Positions 24,608 to 34,418 of a stretch of 64,000 nucleotides of DNA are shown one piece after another. Positions within the stretch are counted from its first letter, which is position 1; the number at the start of each line of letters is the position of its first letter. Below the pieces are notes generated by a model. That model saw only the letters and a program-made list of their open reading frames with translations. It did no database searches and was not told where the DNA came from. This DNA is from Sphingomonas limnosediminicola (GTDB lineage: Bacteria; Pseudomonadota; Alphaproteobacteria; Sphingomonadales; Sphingomonadaceae). The stretch lies in assembly GCF_039537965.1 (NCBI RefSeq), contig NZ_BAABBM010000001.1, forward strand, positions 372,001 to 436,000, read 5' to 3'. The translations under genes were made by a program, and so were the position numbers.

Positions 24608-24796
24608 CTATCCGGCTGCAAGCCAAGCATCGCTGCAAACCAAGATGAGTTCGCGTCTTTCAGCTGGCTTCCTCAGGTGTTCCTCGACAGCCATTCGATC
24701 GTCCTCTGACAAGAGCCGGATGATGGCTGCAACACTGCGGCACTGTCCCGATCGCGCGAGGGTAAACGCACGTTCAACGGCAGCAGACCTGGTCAT
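24608..24796 (-). CDS. Small hypothetical protein, 62 residues
   Basis: A 62-residue helical protein starting MTRSAAVERAFTLARSGQCR, then SVAAIIRLLSEDDRMAVEEH and a C-terminal part ending SDAWLAAG. The pattern of a short helix, a Ser-Val turn and a second helix suggests a small DNA- or protein-binding bundle, and I have the impression of similar short proteins in sphingomonads. The start at 24796 was preferred because upstream in-frame sequence reads through a repeat copy. No signal or membrane segment. Confidence 0.5.
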   Translation of the reverse strand: MTRSAAVERAFTLARSGQCRSVAAIIRLLSEDDRMAVEEHLRKPAERRELILVCSDAWLAAG

Positions 24797-24830
24797 CAAT
24801 GATGCATAGCCCGCACGAAGGCCGAGGCGA

Positions 24831-24883
24831 ATGTTCTTTTCCACCCAAGCCTGCCGCGGCAACTTTCGACCCATTCCTGCCAT
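24831..24883 (+). repeat. Palindromic intergenic repeat, copy 11 (long form)
   Basis: ATGTTC, first core TTTTCCACCCAAG, centre CTGCCGCGGCA, second core CTTTCGACCCATT, CCTGCCAT. It has the palindromic centre TGCCGCGGCA of the long form. It lies between the 62-residue gene and the EF-hand gene. Confidence 0.75.
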
Positions 24884-24926
24884 GAGCAACGCCTCGTCCG
24901 GAGCTACGTGGAGACCTGACGCTCCG

Positions 24927-25451
24927 CTAATAGCAGCCGCGGATCGGTTGTCGGTCTCTTCCGAAGTTGTCGGCAGTGAACTCAGCAAAAGTGATTTTAC
25001 CGTCGTGGTTGCTATCCATCAGCTTGAACTCTTGGTCCGTCGCGCACATCAACTGCACGCGACCATTCTGCGGGACGGGAGCGACCATCCGCGCTTGCAT
25101 GAATGACCACTCTTTGCGTGAAATCACGCCATCGTGGTTCAGGTCTAGTCCCGAAAAGCCTCTTTTTGCCGCCTGCATATGCTGTTCATAGGTGGGAGTT
25201 CGGGCTCGGCTGAGCGTTAATTTAGAAGCGGACGACACAACTCCGCAATAGACTGAGCGTGGAGCACTCGCGATGTTAGGCCTGTTCAGAACCCCGCACG
25301 CCGGGGGAGGCGTTAGAGGCGGTATCTCACCAACACGCAGCGGATAGCTTCTCTGCGTTATTCGGATGTCTGACGGGTTCGTTGCCTGCGCGAATGCCGT
25401 CCCCTCGTATCCGAAGATCAGTGCCGGGAAGAACGCTACGAGGACCCGCAA
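24927..25451 (-). CDS. Exported EF-hand protein
   Basis: A 174-residue protein with a signal-like N-terminus (RVLVAFFPALIFGYEGTAFAQA) and two EF-hand loops: DLNHDGVISRKEW (about residues 103-115) and DSNHDGKITFAEF (about 151-163). Both have the acidic residues at positions 1, 3, 5 and 12 needed to bind calcium. The TTG start at 25451 was chosen because GGAG precedes it by 6 bases and the signal then starts at once. A longer frame back to 25541 would begin inside a repeat copy. Such proteins probably sense or buffer calcium in the envelope; no partner is apparent nearby. Confidence 0.75.
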   Translation of the reverse strand: MRVLVAFFPALIFGYEGTAFAQATNPSDIRITQRSYPLRVGEIPPLTPPPACGVLNRPNIASAPRSVYCGVVSSASKLTLSRARTPTYEQHMQAAKRGFSGLDLNHDGVISRKEWSFMQARMVAPVPQNGRVQLMCATDQEFKLMDSNHDGKITFAEFTADNFGRDRQPIRGCY

Positions 25452-25525
25452 ACCCGTCTCCAGAACAACCTCGCCTCTGCCTTCAGTTCTCGTCGCGATG
25501 ACCCATGGCGTCAACCGCGTCACGT

Positions 25526-25582
25526 AATGTCCGCTTTCCACCCAAACTTACCGCGGCAGCTTTCCACCCATTGCAGACGTAA
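25526..25582 (+). repeat. Palindromic intergenic repeat, copy 12 (long form)
   Basis: AATGTCCGC, core TTTCCACCCAAA, centre CTTACCGCGGCAGC, second core TTTCCACCCATT, GCAGACGTAA. It is the best-preserved long copy in the window. It lies between the divergent EF-hand and lipoprotein genes. Confidence 0.8.
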
Positions 25583-25605
25583 GGGGTCTGTGGGACTTCG
25601 GTGTG

Positions 25606-26079
25606 ATGCGCGGACAGATAATATTCATCGCGGCATCGCTCTCGTCAGCCTGTTCGACCGCCGAGGAGCGGCAGCACTCGCGGCTCATGGACCAGATTGA
25701 AAAGAAAGTGCGGATGCCAGCTGGCTCCCGCCCGCTCGCAGAATATGCCCGATATTACGCGTTCGATAAGCGTGGGCATGTTATCGCGGTTTACACGACC
25801 TTCCTTGAACCAAGCTACACCTCGCTAAACCTACCTGCCGGGCATCGAAGGTGCGTGAGCGACGAGGGAAAACTACCATCAATCTCCGATGGAGGATGCG
25901 GTGTCGTTGAAGTGCGGTTCGACCCTACCGCCGAAGAAGTCCTAGGAGTGGCGTGCAACGGCTTGGCCTATTGTCCGCTTTCCACCCAAACCTGCCGCGG
26001 CAGCGTTCAACCCAAACCAGACATTAACGGGCAGACAAGGTTGCAGGTGAATGCTTGCCAGCCATCCGACGCATGGTAG
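25606..26079 (+). CDS. Putative lipoprotein whose 3' end runs through a repeat
   Basis: A 157-residue frame with a lipoprotein signal MRGQIIFIAASLSSAC (cysteine at 16). The mature part contains LAEYARYYAFDKRGHVIAVY and CVSDEGKLPSISDGGCGVVE, the latter with paired cysteines. From about residue 122 (YCPLSTQTCRGSVQPKPD) the frame translates repeat copy 13 and then spacer, so the last 35 or so residues are unlikely to be original. The native C-terminus was probably lost or replaced when the repeat arrived. No family recognised. Confidence 0.55.
   Translation: MRGQIIFIAASLSSACSTAEERQHSRLMDQIEKKVRMPAGSRPLAEYARYYAFDKRGHVIAVYTTFLEPSYTSLNLPAGHRRCVSDEGKLPSISDGGCGVVEVRFDPTAEEVLGVACNGLAYCPLSTQTCRGSVQPKPDINGQTRLQVNACQPSDAW
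25970..26028 (+). repeat. Palindromic repeat, copy 13 (long form), within a reading frame
   Basis: ATTGTCCGC, core TTTCCACCCAAA, centre CCTGCCGCGGCAGC, second core GTTCAACCCAAA, CCAGACATTAA. The same long form as copies 11 and 12, but here translated as the end of the lipoprotein gene. Confidence 0.75.
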
Positions 26080-26104
26080 CGTCGCCGGCAAAGAGGTGGC
26101 GGAA

Positions 26105-27667
26105 ATGAGAAGAACCTGGCTTTTGACGGTCGCGGCAATGGTCGCCGCGCCGTGTTACGCGCAGAGTTCGCAGCACGCGATGCACGCGGATATGGCTGCT
26201 CCCAAAACACCGATGCTGCTCGAAGGCTATGGCAGCGGGGGTTTCAAGATCACGACCGCGAACCCAATGGCGCAGGCCTATTTCGATAACGGCATGCAGC
26301 TTGCCCACGCTTTCGCGCACAAGGCGGCGATCGAAGCGATGACCGAAGCCGTCCGGCTCGATCCGCAGTGCGCGATGTGCCTTTGGGGCGAGGCCTGGAC
26401 CTCGGGGCCCACGATCAACTTTGGGAAGAGCGAGGATGAGACGGCGAAGCTCGCCGAAATGGCGGACAAAGCGGCGGAGCTCGCCAAGGAGAACGGCACC
26501 GAGCGCGAGCGCGCGATGATTCACGCGATGCAGTTGCGCTACAAAAAAGGCGGCGGGGACAAGAGGGGCGATCTCAATTTCGCAAGGGCGATGGCGGCGC
26601 TTGCCGACCGCTATCCGAACGACAACGAGATCGCAGTGATTTCCGCGGACGCCTGGCTGATGGCGCCGGCGGACAATGCAGAGGAGTGGAAACTCAACGC
26701 AGGCCTCGCGATGCCACTGCTGGAAGCTGCTCTCAAACGGAACCCTAACGATACCGCCGCGATCCACTTCTACATTCACGCGACCGAAGCGGCGGGGGCG
26801 CCCGAGAAGGCTGAACCTTACGCCGACCGGCTGGCTGGGCTCGCGCCCAAGGCTAGCCACCTCGTGCACATGCCCAGTCACACCTATTACTGGGTCGGCC
26901 GTTACGAGGACGCGGCGACTGCCAACATGCGCGCAGTCGAGCTCGGTATCGACAATGCCAAGCGTCTCGGCCTGCCGCCGCCCGATGGCGTATGGGGTTT
27001 GCCCTACCACGCGCACAACGTGACCTTTGGATTGGGCGGAGCGCTCGAGGCCGGCGATGCCAACATCGCGCTGAAGCTGGGCCGCCCGCTGGTCGTGAGA
27101 TCGCAGGAGCGTAAGGAGGCTGCCCCTGCAAGCCAGCTGATCGCCGCAAACGGCTATTACGCCCTGGCCCGGTTCGCGGATCCGGCTGAGGTTTTATCTC
27201 TCCCCAAACCGAAACTGCCCTTTCTCGAGGCAGCCTGGCACTACGCGCGCGGAGAAGCCTTCGCTCGCCGCAACGACGTCGAAGGAGTCCGCTCTGAGGC
27301 CGCCGCGATCCACGGGATCACCGGTGAGCTGAGCAAGGACGATGGATCCCTACAAGCGCAGACCATGACGTTTATCGCCCGAAACGTCCTGATCGGCAGG
27401 ACTGCGATGATGGAGCACCGGCCGAAGGAAGCGGCCATAGCCTTCGCCCAGGCCGCCGAGCTCCAGGAGAGCGACGACTTCAGTTCGTTTTCCGATCCTC
27501 CAGCTTGGCACTATCCAATTCGGCGTGACTTTGCTTCGGCGCTAATGGCAAGTAACGATCTGGTGGCCGCCCGGCGCGAAGCCGAGGGCGCACTCAAATA
27601 CCGGCCGAAGGACCCTGGGACAGTCGCACTCCTAAAGACGCTTGGGGCCGTTGCGGCTGCGCGCTAG
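26105..27667 (+). CDS. Exported tetratricopeptide-repeat protein
   Basis: A 520-residue protein with a signal peptide (MRRTWLLTVAAMVAAPCYAQ) and many TPR-like helical pairs. Examples are MAQAYFDNGMQLAHAFAHKA, AIEAMTEAVRLDPQCAMCLW and YADRLAGLAPKASHLVHM. Two conserved-looking clusters, CAMCLWGEAW and HMPSHTYYWVGRY, suggest a bound metal or haem, but no standard CxxCH site is present. The ATG at 26105 follows AGAGGTGGCGG. It is a family of uncharacterised periplasmic TPR proteins common in proteobacteria. Transcribed alone. Confidence 0.75.
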   Translation: MRRTWLLTVAAMVAAPCYAQSSQHAMHADMAAPKTPMLLEGYGSGGFKITTANPMAQAYFDNGMQLAHAFAHKAAIEAMTEAVRLDPQCAMCLWGEAWTSGPTINFGKSEDETAKLAEMADKAAELAKENGTERERAMIHAMQLRYKKGGGDKRGDLNFARAMAALADRYPNDNEIAVISADAWLMAPADNAEEWKLNAGLAMPLLEAALKRNPNDTAAIHFYIHATEAAGAPEKAEPYADRLAGLAPKASHLVHMPSHTYYWVGRYEDAATANMRAVELGIDNAKRLGLPPPDGVWGLPYHAHNVTFGLGGALEAGDANIALKLGRPLVVRSQERKEAAPASQLIAANGYYALARFADPAEVLSLPKPKLPFLEAAWHYARGEAFARRNDVEGVRSEAAAIHGITGELSKDDGSLQAQTMTFIARNVLIGRTAMMEHRPKEAAIAFAQAAELQESDDFSSFSDPPAWHYPIRRDFASALMASNDLVAARREAEGALKYRPKDPGTVALLKTLGAVAAAR

Positions 27668-27700
27668 GCGGACGGCAAGGACGAAGCGGCTCTAGCTTCG

Positions 27701-27722
27701 CGCTAACGTCTGCTCTCGACCC
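27701..27722 (+). repeat. Degenerate fragment of the palindromic repeat
   Basis: CGCTAACGTCTGC followed by TCTCGACCC resembles the left arm and core of the family (CGCTAATGTCCGC, TTTCGACCC). The right half is not recognisable. It lies in the spacer between the TPR gene and the convergent MBL hydrolase. Confidence 0.35.
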
Positions 27723-27745
27723 GGCGCGTGTTTACGGATGCTCGG

Positions 27746-29119
27746 TCACGAGCCCAGCGTGAACGTCGCCCTGTACTTCGGGATGGTGCACTTCCACCCG
27801 AACTCACCGACCACTCGAGCGTGCAGCGCCGCCGATGCACTTGGCTCCCCATGCACGACGAAGGTTTCTTTCGGAGCCGACTTGAAGCCTTCAAGCCATC
27901 GGACAAGTTCATTCGAGTCCGCGTGCGCTGAAAGCATGGTCAGGTCCGCGACCTCGGCGCGGATGTCGATCCATTCGCCATGGATCTTCACCTCGCGAAC
28001 ACCGTCGACCATGGCACGGCCCCGTGTGCCCGCTGCCTGAAATCCGGCGAACAGGATTGTATTGCGCGGATCCGGCCCGAACGCCTTGATGTGGTGGAGA
28101 ACCCGGCCGCCAGTCGCCATTCCACTTGCCGAAACAATGACCTTCGGCATGCGGCTTGCCGTCAGTGCCTTCGACCCTTCGGTGTCGCGGACGTAAGTCG
28201 CCATCCCGAATGCTTCGCGGCATACGACCGGTTGAAGCCGGTGATCGTCCATGTGCGCCGACATGAGGTCGGTCGCGTTAGTGGCCATCGGGCTGTCGAC
28301 ATAGATCGGCACGAGCTCGAGCTCGCCCTTCATTTTCAAAAGCGACAGTTCATAGAGGAGCGATTGCGTGCGACCGACCGCAAAGGCGGGAATGACGACC
28401 GTGCCGCCGCGCCGGACCGTCCGGCCGATGACGTCCTTGAGCATCGCGGCGGCATCCAGCTTCGGGTGGATGCGGTCGCCGTAGGTCGACTCCACGACTA
28501 GGTAATCAGCGTGGAGAATCGGATCGGGATCGAGCATCACCGGATCGCCGAAGCGCCCCAGATCGCCCGAGAAAGCAATCGTCTTACCTCCAAGGCGAAG
28601 TGTCGCCGTCGCGGCACCAAGGATATGTCCCGCGCGACGGAACTGGAGCGAGGCGTCATCGCCCATGCGTAATTCAGTCCCGAACTCAGTCACTTCGAAC
28701 AACGACAATGCGCTTTCGGCATCGGCAGTCGTGTAGAGTGGCAGCGCAGGCTTGTGGCGGCTGAACCCGTGCCGGTTGGCAAACTCCGCGTCCTTTTCCT
28801 GAAGATGCGCGCTATCGAGCAGGATCAGCCGTGCGACGTCCCGGGTCGCCGCCGTGGCATAAATGGGGCCCGAAAAGCCGTCCCTGACGAGCCGCGGCAA
28901 ATAACCGCTGTGGTCCAGATGGGCGTGGGTGAGGATGACTGCATCGATGGATCGCGGCTCAACCGGGAAGGGTGCCCAGTTGAGCTCGCGAAGCTCGCGA
29001 AGTCCCTGAAAGAGGCCGCAGTCGACCAGCAGGCGTTGGCCGTTCCAGTCGATGAGATGGCGTGAGCCCGTCACGGTGCCCGCGGCGCCGAAGAAAGATA
29101 AGCGCGGATCGAGATTCAC
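27746..29119 (-). CDS. MBL-fold beta-CASP hydrolase with RNA-specificity domain
   Basis: A 457-residue metallo-beta-lactamase-fold protein of the CPSF/Ysh1-like group. The metal site HAHLDH is at about residues 65-70, further ligand segments are AGHILGAATA and FSGDLGRFG, then come the beta-CASP domain (STYGDRIHPK, PAFAVGRTQSLLYEL, SASGMATGGRVLHH) and the C-terminal RMMBL part with SAHADSNEL and FVVHGEPSA. Such enzymes cleave RNA or process nucleic-acid ends. It lies 90 bases downstream of the thymidine phosphorylase gene on the same strand, a pairing that recurs in proteobacteria and suggests a shared nucleotide-salvage or RNA-turnover role (inference). Confidence 0.9.
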   Translation of the reverse strand: MNLDPRLSFFGAAGTVTGSRHLIDWNGQRLLVDCGLFQGLRELRELNWAPFPVEPRSIDAVILTHAHLDHSGYLPRLVRDGFSGPIYATAATRDVARLILLDSAHLQEKDAEFANRHGFSRHKPALPLYTTADAESALSLFEVTEFGTELRMGDDASLQFRRAGHILGAATATLRLGGKTIAFSGDLGRFGDPVMLDPDPILHADYLVVESTYGDRIHPKLDAAAMLKDVIGRTVRRGGTVVIPAFAVGRTQSLLYELSLLKMKGELELVPIYVDSPMATNATDLMSAHMDDHRLQPVVCREAFGMATYVRDTEGSKALTASRMPKVIVSASGMATGGRVLHHIKAFGPDPRNTILFAGFQAAGTRGRAMVDGVREVKIHGEWIDIRAEVADLTMLSAHADSNELVRWLEGFKSAPKETFVVHGEPSASAALHARVVGEFGWKCTIPKYRATFTLGS

Positions 29120-29209
29120 ACTGCGGCGCTCGCTGCCGGAGACGGTGAAGCGCGCATAAGTGCGTCAGCAACGGCTGTGTTGCCTGGAATGGTGAAGAAG
29201 GCAGCCAAG

Positions 29210-30736
29210 TTAGGGTGCAAGGCTGATCGCAAGGTCGACAGACTCCGCGTAGTTCATGGCATAGGCAAGCTCGGATGGCGTATCCGCGTAGAGCGTCATC
29301 ATGGGCTGACCCGCGCTCACTTCGTCGCCGATGTGCACATCAAGCAGCAAACCTGCACCAGCATCGCCGGGTGCTCCAGCGAATTTCGCGATGCGCGCGA
29401 TCTTTCGATTGTCGATCTCGGTCACTCGTCCCGACCGGTCCGACGTCAGGACCCGTTTCAGCGAGGCGACGATGGGCTCCCGGAAGCCACCTTGGGCGAG
29501 GCAGATTTTCTCGAACTTCTGGTAAGCGGCTCCACTGATGAGTAGTTCCTCGGCACGAGCTGTCCCGCGTTCGGGAGCTGCTGCTCCACCGAGTTCAAGC
29601 ACGGCAGCCGCGACTGCAAGCGCGCGCAGTCGAAGGTCGATGGGAGCATTCGTGTCGCATCGAAGGACGGCAAGCACATCGCGCATCTCGAGAGCTGGTC
29701 CTATCGCCCTTCCGACCGGCTGGGATCCGTCCGAAATGACAGTGACCGTTTCCAGACCGAAGTGCGACGCCACGTCGCGCATTCGCATGGCGAGCCTTTG
29801 GCCGGCCGCGGCACTTCTGACCTTTGCGGTCGGGCCCACGGGTATGTCCAACACAAGCTTTTGAATGCCGGCAGCAATCTTCTTCGACAAGACCGAGGCG
29901 ATGAGCTGTCCCTCAGGGTCAATGTCCAACTGGCGCTCGACGCCGATGAAGATGTCATCAGCGGGGCTTAGGTTCAGCGCGCCGCCCCAGGCGAGACACC
30001 CCCCTTCAGCGTCAACGACCCTTCGGATCGCATCGATGTCGAGATCGACGCGCGTGACGGTTTCCATCGCATCAGCAGTTCCTGCCGGCGACGTGATCGC
30101 CCGCGACGACGTCTTGGGAATCGTCAGGCCGGCCGCGGCCGCAATAGCGACGACGATCGGGGTCGTGCGGTTGCCCGGTAGTCCGCCCACACTGTGTTTG
30201 TCGATGACGTCGCGGTTCCATCCCAGCTGCTCGCCCGCGCGGGCCATCGCACTAGTAAGTGCGACCGTCTCGTCATCAGTCAGGGGGAGGGCCGATCCAG
30301 CAGTAAGGAAAGCGGCGAGCTGGACATCGCTGTAACGGCCCGCGACCACGTCTTGGACAATGCTGTCGAACGCGGCCGCCTCTAGCGTTGTGCCGAAGAT
30401 GCGGCTTCGAACGAAACCCATCGAAGTCACCGCAGGGGGATGACTGATCGTGACCCATTCGCCTTCCGAAGCGTGCAGGAGCTGCCAGGCGGCTTCCGAA
30501 AGCCCGACCTCGTCTTTCCCAAGGGCCTTGTCCGCACCCTGGAACAGGATCGCCATGATCTCGCGGCCGTCCGCACGGAGCAAAACCTGGGACCGAGGGG
30601 CAAGACCCTCCGATCTGCAGACAGGGCAGTCTGTCCGCATGATGACGATGGGTTCCCGCTGAGTATGCAGGTGCAGGCGTCGGACGCGCAGACGCGCCCC
30701 TATTGCCGAGACATTCTCGGATACCCGTGAATCCAT
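29210..30736 (-). CDS. Thymidine phosphorylase / AMP phosphorylase family protein
   Basis: A 508-residue member of the long thymidine phosphorylase-like family related to archaeal AMP phosphorylase. It has an extra N-terminal domain of about 90 residues (RLRVRRLHLHTQREPIVIMR), then the phosphorylase core with DKHSVGGLPGNRTTPIV (phosphate-binding region) and SSRAITSPAGTADAMETVTR. The segment GGCLAWGGALNLSPADDIFI and a C-terminal pyrimidine-phosphorylase domain follow. It should split a nucleoside or nucleoside monophosphate with phosphate to give a ribose phosphate and base. The exact substrate (thymidine or AMP-like) cannot be fixed here. It precedes the MBL hydrolase gene. Confidence 0.85.
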   Translation of the reverse strand: MDSRVSENVSAIGARLRVRRLHLHTQREPIVIMRTDCPVCRSEGLAPRSQVLLRADGREIMAILFQGADKALGKDEVGLSEAAWQLLHASEGEWVTISHPPAVTSMGFVRSRIFGTTLEAAAFDSIVQDVVAGRYSDVQLAAFLTAGSALPLTDDETVALTSAMARAGEQLGWNRDVIDKHSVGGLPGNRTTPIVVAIAAAAGLTIPKTSSRAITSPAGTADAMETVTRVDLDIDAIRRVVDAEGGCLAWGGALNLSPADDIFIGVERQLDIDPEGQLIASVLSKKIAAGIQKLVLDIPVGPTAKVRSAAAGQRLAMRMRDVASHFGLETVTVISDGSQPVGRAIGPALEMRDVLAVLRCDTNAPIDLRLRALAVAAAVLELGGAAAPERGTARAEELLISGAAYQKFEKICLAQGGFREPIVASLKRVLTSDRSGRVTEIDNRKIARIAKFAGAPGDAGAGLLLDVHIGDEVSAGQPMMTLYADTPSELAYAMNYAESVDLAISLAP

Positions 30737-30875
30737 TGCGCGATGCTATGAGCCTACTCGCGACGTAACGCTACGCAATGCCCCTTACGCCGCCGCAGCA
30801 GCGGCTTCCGGGCTCTTACGGATCGATGCCTCGCGGACGCCGCAGACTGAGTCCCACACAGCCGTCCGGTCGAAA

Positions 30876-32072
<1,197 letters not shown>

Positions 32073-32134
32073 ATCTCCGTGAAAAGGAAGTGCGCCGCCC
32101 TTAGCCGCGCTTCACGAATCTTGCAAAACGGCCT

Positions 32135-34288
32135 TCACTGTTTCGAGGCGACCTTCGTGCTGCCGCTGCCGCCGAAGCTATGTTTGAAGGTGATGCCGAA
32201 GCTGCGGTGGCGATTACGCTCGCGGAATTCGTGGATCATGAAATCGGTATGGGCACGATCTTGGAAGAAGCGAAGACGATCACGATTGCCGCTGGTCTCG
32301 AACAGATTGTCGACATCGAAGGTGACCGCCGTGTTGGCCCATGGCCTGAACTCGACGAACGCCGTGCCATAGGGGCCGCCGTTGAAGTTCGTATCGAACT
32401 CGTCGGTGCGGTAGAAAGTGAAGCGCTGGTTGTCGTTGAGCGAGAAGCCGTACGATCATTTCCCTGAATCGCGGCGAACGTCCACGTTCCATTGCCAAGC
32501 CGGGAAGAAGCCGCTCCACTTGCGCGGCTTGCCGTCGATCGGATCGTCGACCCGGGTGCGCTGAAGGGTCGCGCCACCCTTGACGCGCAACCCGCTCCAC
32601 AAAGTCGATAAGGGCACGTCCACGGTCAATGCGGCGAAATCGCGCCGGCCCGTGCCGATGTTTCCCGGAGCATCGAAGCATTCGAGGGGATGATCCGGGT
32701 CGCAGATCAGGATCCGGTCCTGAAGCAGGCTCACCTGGTCGTGCCCAAGGTCGAGCTTGATGAGGCCATCGCCGAGGATCGGATGATCGACGGTCGCCCT
32801 AAACTCCCACGCTCTTTGCGGTTGCAGGCCCGCGTTGCCGCCGTTGATGCGCTGTGCAGAAAAGTCCGCGCTGCTGATGAAGTCGTAGAAATCGAGCTGC
32901 GCCACGGTCCGCTTGACAGATAGCTGCGCGTGCCAGGTCTTGCCGGGCTTCCAGTCGAGCGTGAGGCTTGGCTTCAGGAACTTGAGCTTGCGGTCCTCGC
33001 TTGCGTCGCCGGAAACGGTCAGGTGCGAGAATTCGAAGTTGATGCCGCCGTCGATTCTGAGATGGGGCGAGAGGTTCTTGCCGGCGTTCACATAGACCTC
33101 GGCCCGCTTTTCCTTGACGGTCGCGTCCGAGATCGGGAGGTCGATCGGAACCTCGTCCCCGTTTTCGTCGAAGCCGGACAAGGTCACGTGATCGTCCAGC
33201 GTGTTGTAGGCGGCTTCGGCGCCTGCCTCGAACGAGAAGCCGAGCAGGGTCGATCGCGTCCAGCTGAGGCGCCCCAGGGTTTCGTTGCGTTGCGCTTCGA
33301 TGGTCTGGTGGAAGCCGCCAACCACCGTGGCGCCGTCCTCGATCAGGCCGTTCCTGACGAGGGAGAGATCGACGTCATCGCGCTTGCGGCGCGTGGCGAG
33401 GGCGACGAACTTTATCGCGCCGCCGGCCAAGGGGCGCGTGACGTCGCCACCGAGCTCAAACACGGGATCCTTGTAGTTCTGGTAGAGATTGTCGTCGTGC
33501 TGCGGCCCGACATCCGGAGTCACAAGGTTGCGCTGGTAGAGGTCAAAGCTGCTGGGCTGCCAGCGCACGTTCACGCGATAGGAATCGTTAGCTCCATGCT
33601 CGAGCGCGTAGGCAGCCGCGAGGTAGGGATCGCGGTTTTCGTAGACGTTGTGCTTCCGGCGAAATTCGAGGAGGTCGCCCGTCGCCGGATCGGTCAGCGT
33701 ATCCGTGCCCTCTTCATATTGCTTGTTGCGGCCGAGGCCTGCCGAAAAGTTGAACGTGGAAGGTCCGCGCCGAATGATCGCGGAGCCCGAGAGGTTCGGC
33801 TGGATATAGCCGGTGAAGCGCCTCGTTGCCGAAGCGGTGACGTCCGCGTCGAACCCCGCATCCTTTGACAGGATGACGTTGAGAACTTGGCTCCTTCCCG
33901 AATAATCGGAGCCGAACAGGTCGCCGGGACTGACCTCCACCCGGACGACTTGCTGTGCGGGGATGCGCTGCAATGTCGAGTCGAGCGTCTCCGCCTTCGA
34001 GCTCGGCCTTGAGCCGTTGATCACGACGTTGCCGGCAGTCCCGGCGAACCCGCGAACGTCTACGCTTCCCGTGGCGCCCTGCGTGCTCCCGAGATCGAGC
34101 TGAAAGCCGGGGACGTGCTGGGCGATATCGAGCGCCGTGCGAGGCGCGAACTGGGCGAAATAGTCCGATTGATAAACGGTCGTGCGGCTGGCTTGCGCCG
34201 GAGGGGGAGAGGCCGCAGGCGTCTGCGCCTGCACTGCCGTCGTGAACGCAAAGGCCGCAACGCCGGCCAGCCATGGCGTACTTGCCAC
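32135..34288 (-). pseudogene. TonB-dependent receptor interrupted by an in-frame TGA
   Basis: An outer-membrane receptor of about 717 codons broken at TGA 32456-32458. The first 610 residues hold a signal peptide (ending AVQAQ), a plug domain (LDIAQHVPGFQLDLGS, VDVRGFAGTAGNVVINGSRP) and much of the barrel. Past the TGA the same frame continues as good barrel sequence, beginning YGFSLNDNQRFTFYRTDEF and ending near SFGITFKHSFGG, to a TGA at 32135-32137. The codon before the break is K and after it SYGF, so a TGG-to-TGA change at one tryptophan explains it. Without the last 107 residues the barrel cannot close. The GTG at 34288 follows GGGGAG. The ligand is unknown. Confidence 0.85.
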
Positions 34289-34418
34289 TTCCAACTCCCC
34301 TGTCTTTCGAATGTGCGGCTATGAAGCCGGCCGGGCACGCGCGACCGGGCTTCGATCAATCGACTAACGGATCGACCGATGCGGTGCCCGGCGGCACGAA
34401 CGGCGGTGGACGTTGCCC

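Noticed and set aside
22438..26028. CRISPR array
   Set aside because: The repeats are separated by 200-600 bases of coding sequence, differ in sequence and orientation, and no cas genes are seen.
22300..26100. Integron cassette array with attC sites
   Set aside because: Single small genes separated by palindromic elements recall cassettes, but the elements lack a consistent GTTRRRY/RYYYAAC core pair, genes face both ways and no integrase gene is present.
32456..32458. Selenocysteine codon in the TonB receptor
   Set aside because: The TGA lies in a barrel strand region with no selenoprotein context and no convincing SECIS hairpin was noticed just after it; a tryptophan-to-stop change is simpler.
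32930..33868. 312-residue plus-strand reading frame opposite the broken TonB receptor
   Set aside because: Low-complexity Val/Glu/Arg-rich antisense frame without motifs; the receptor on the other strand is clear.
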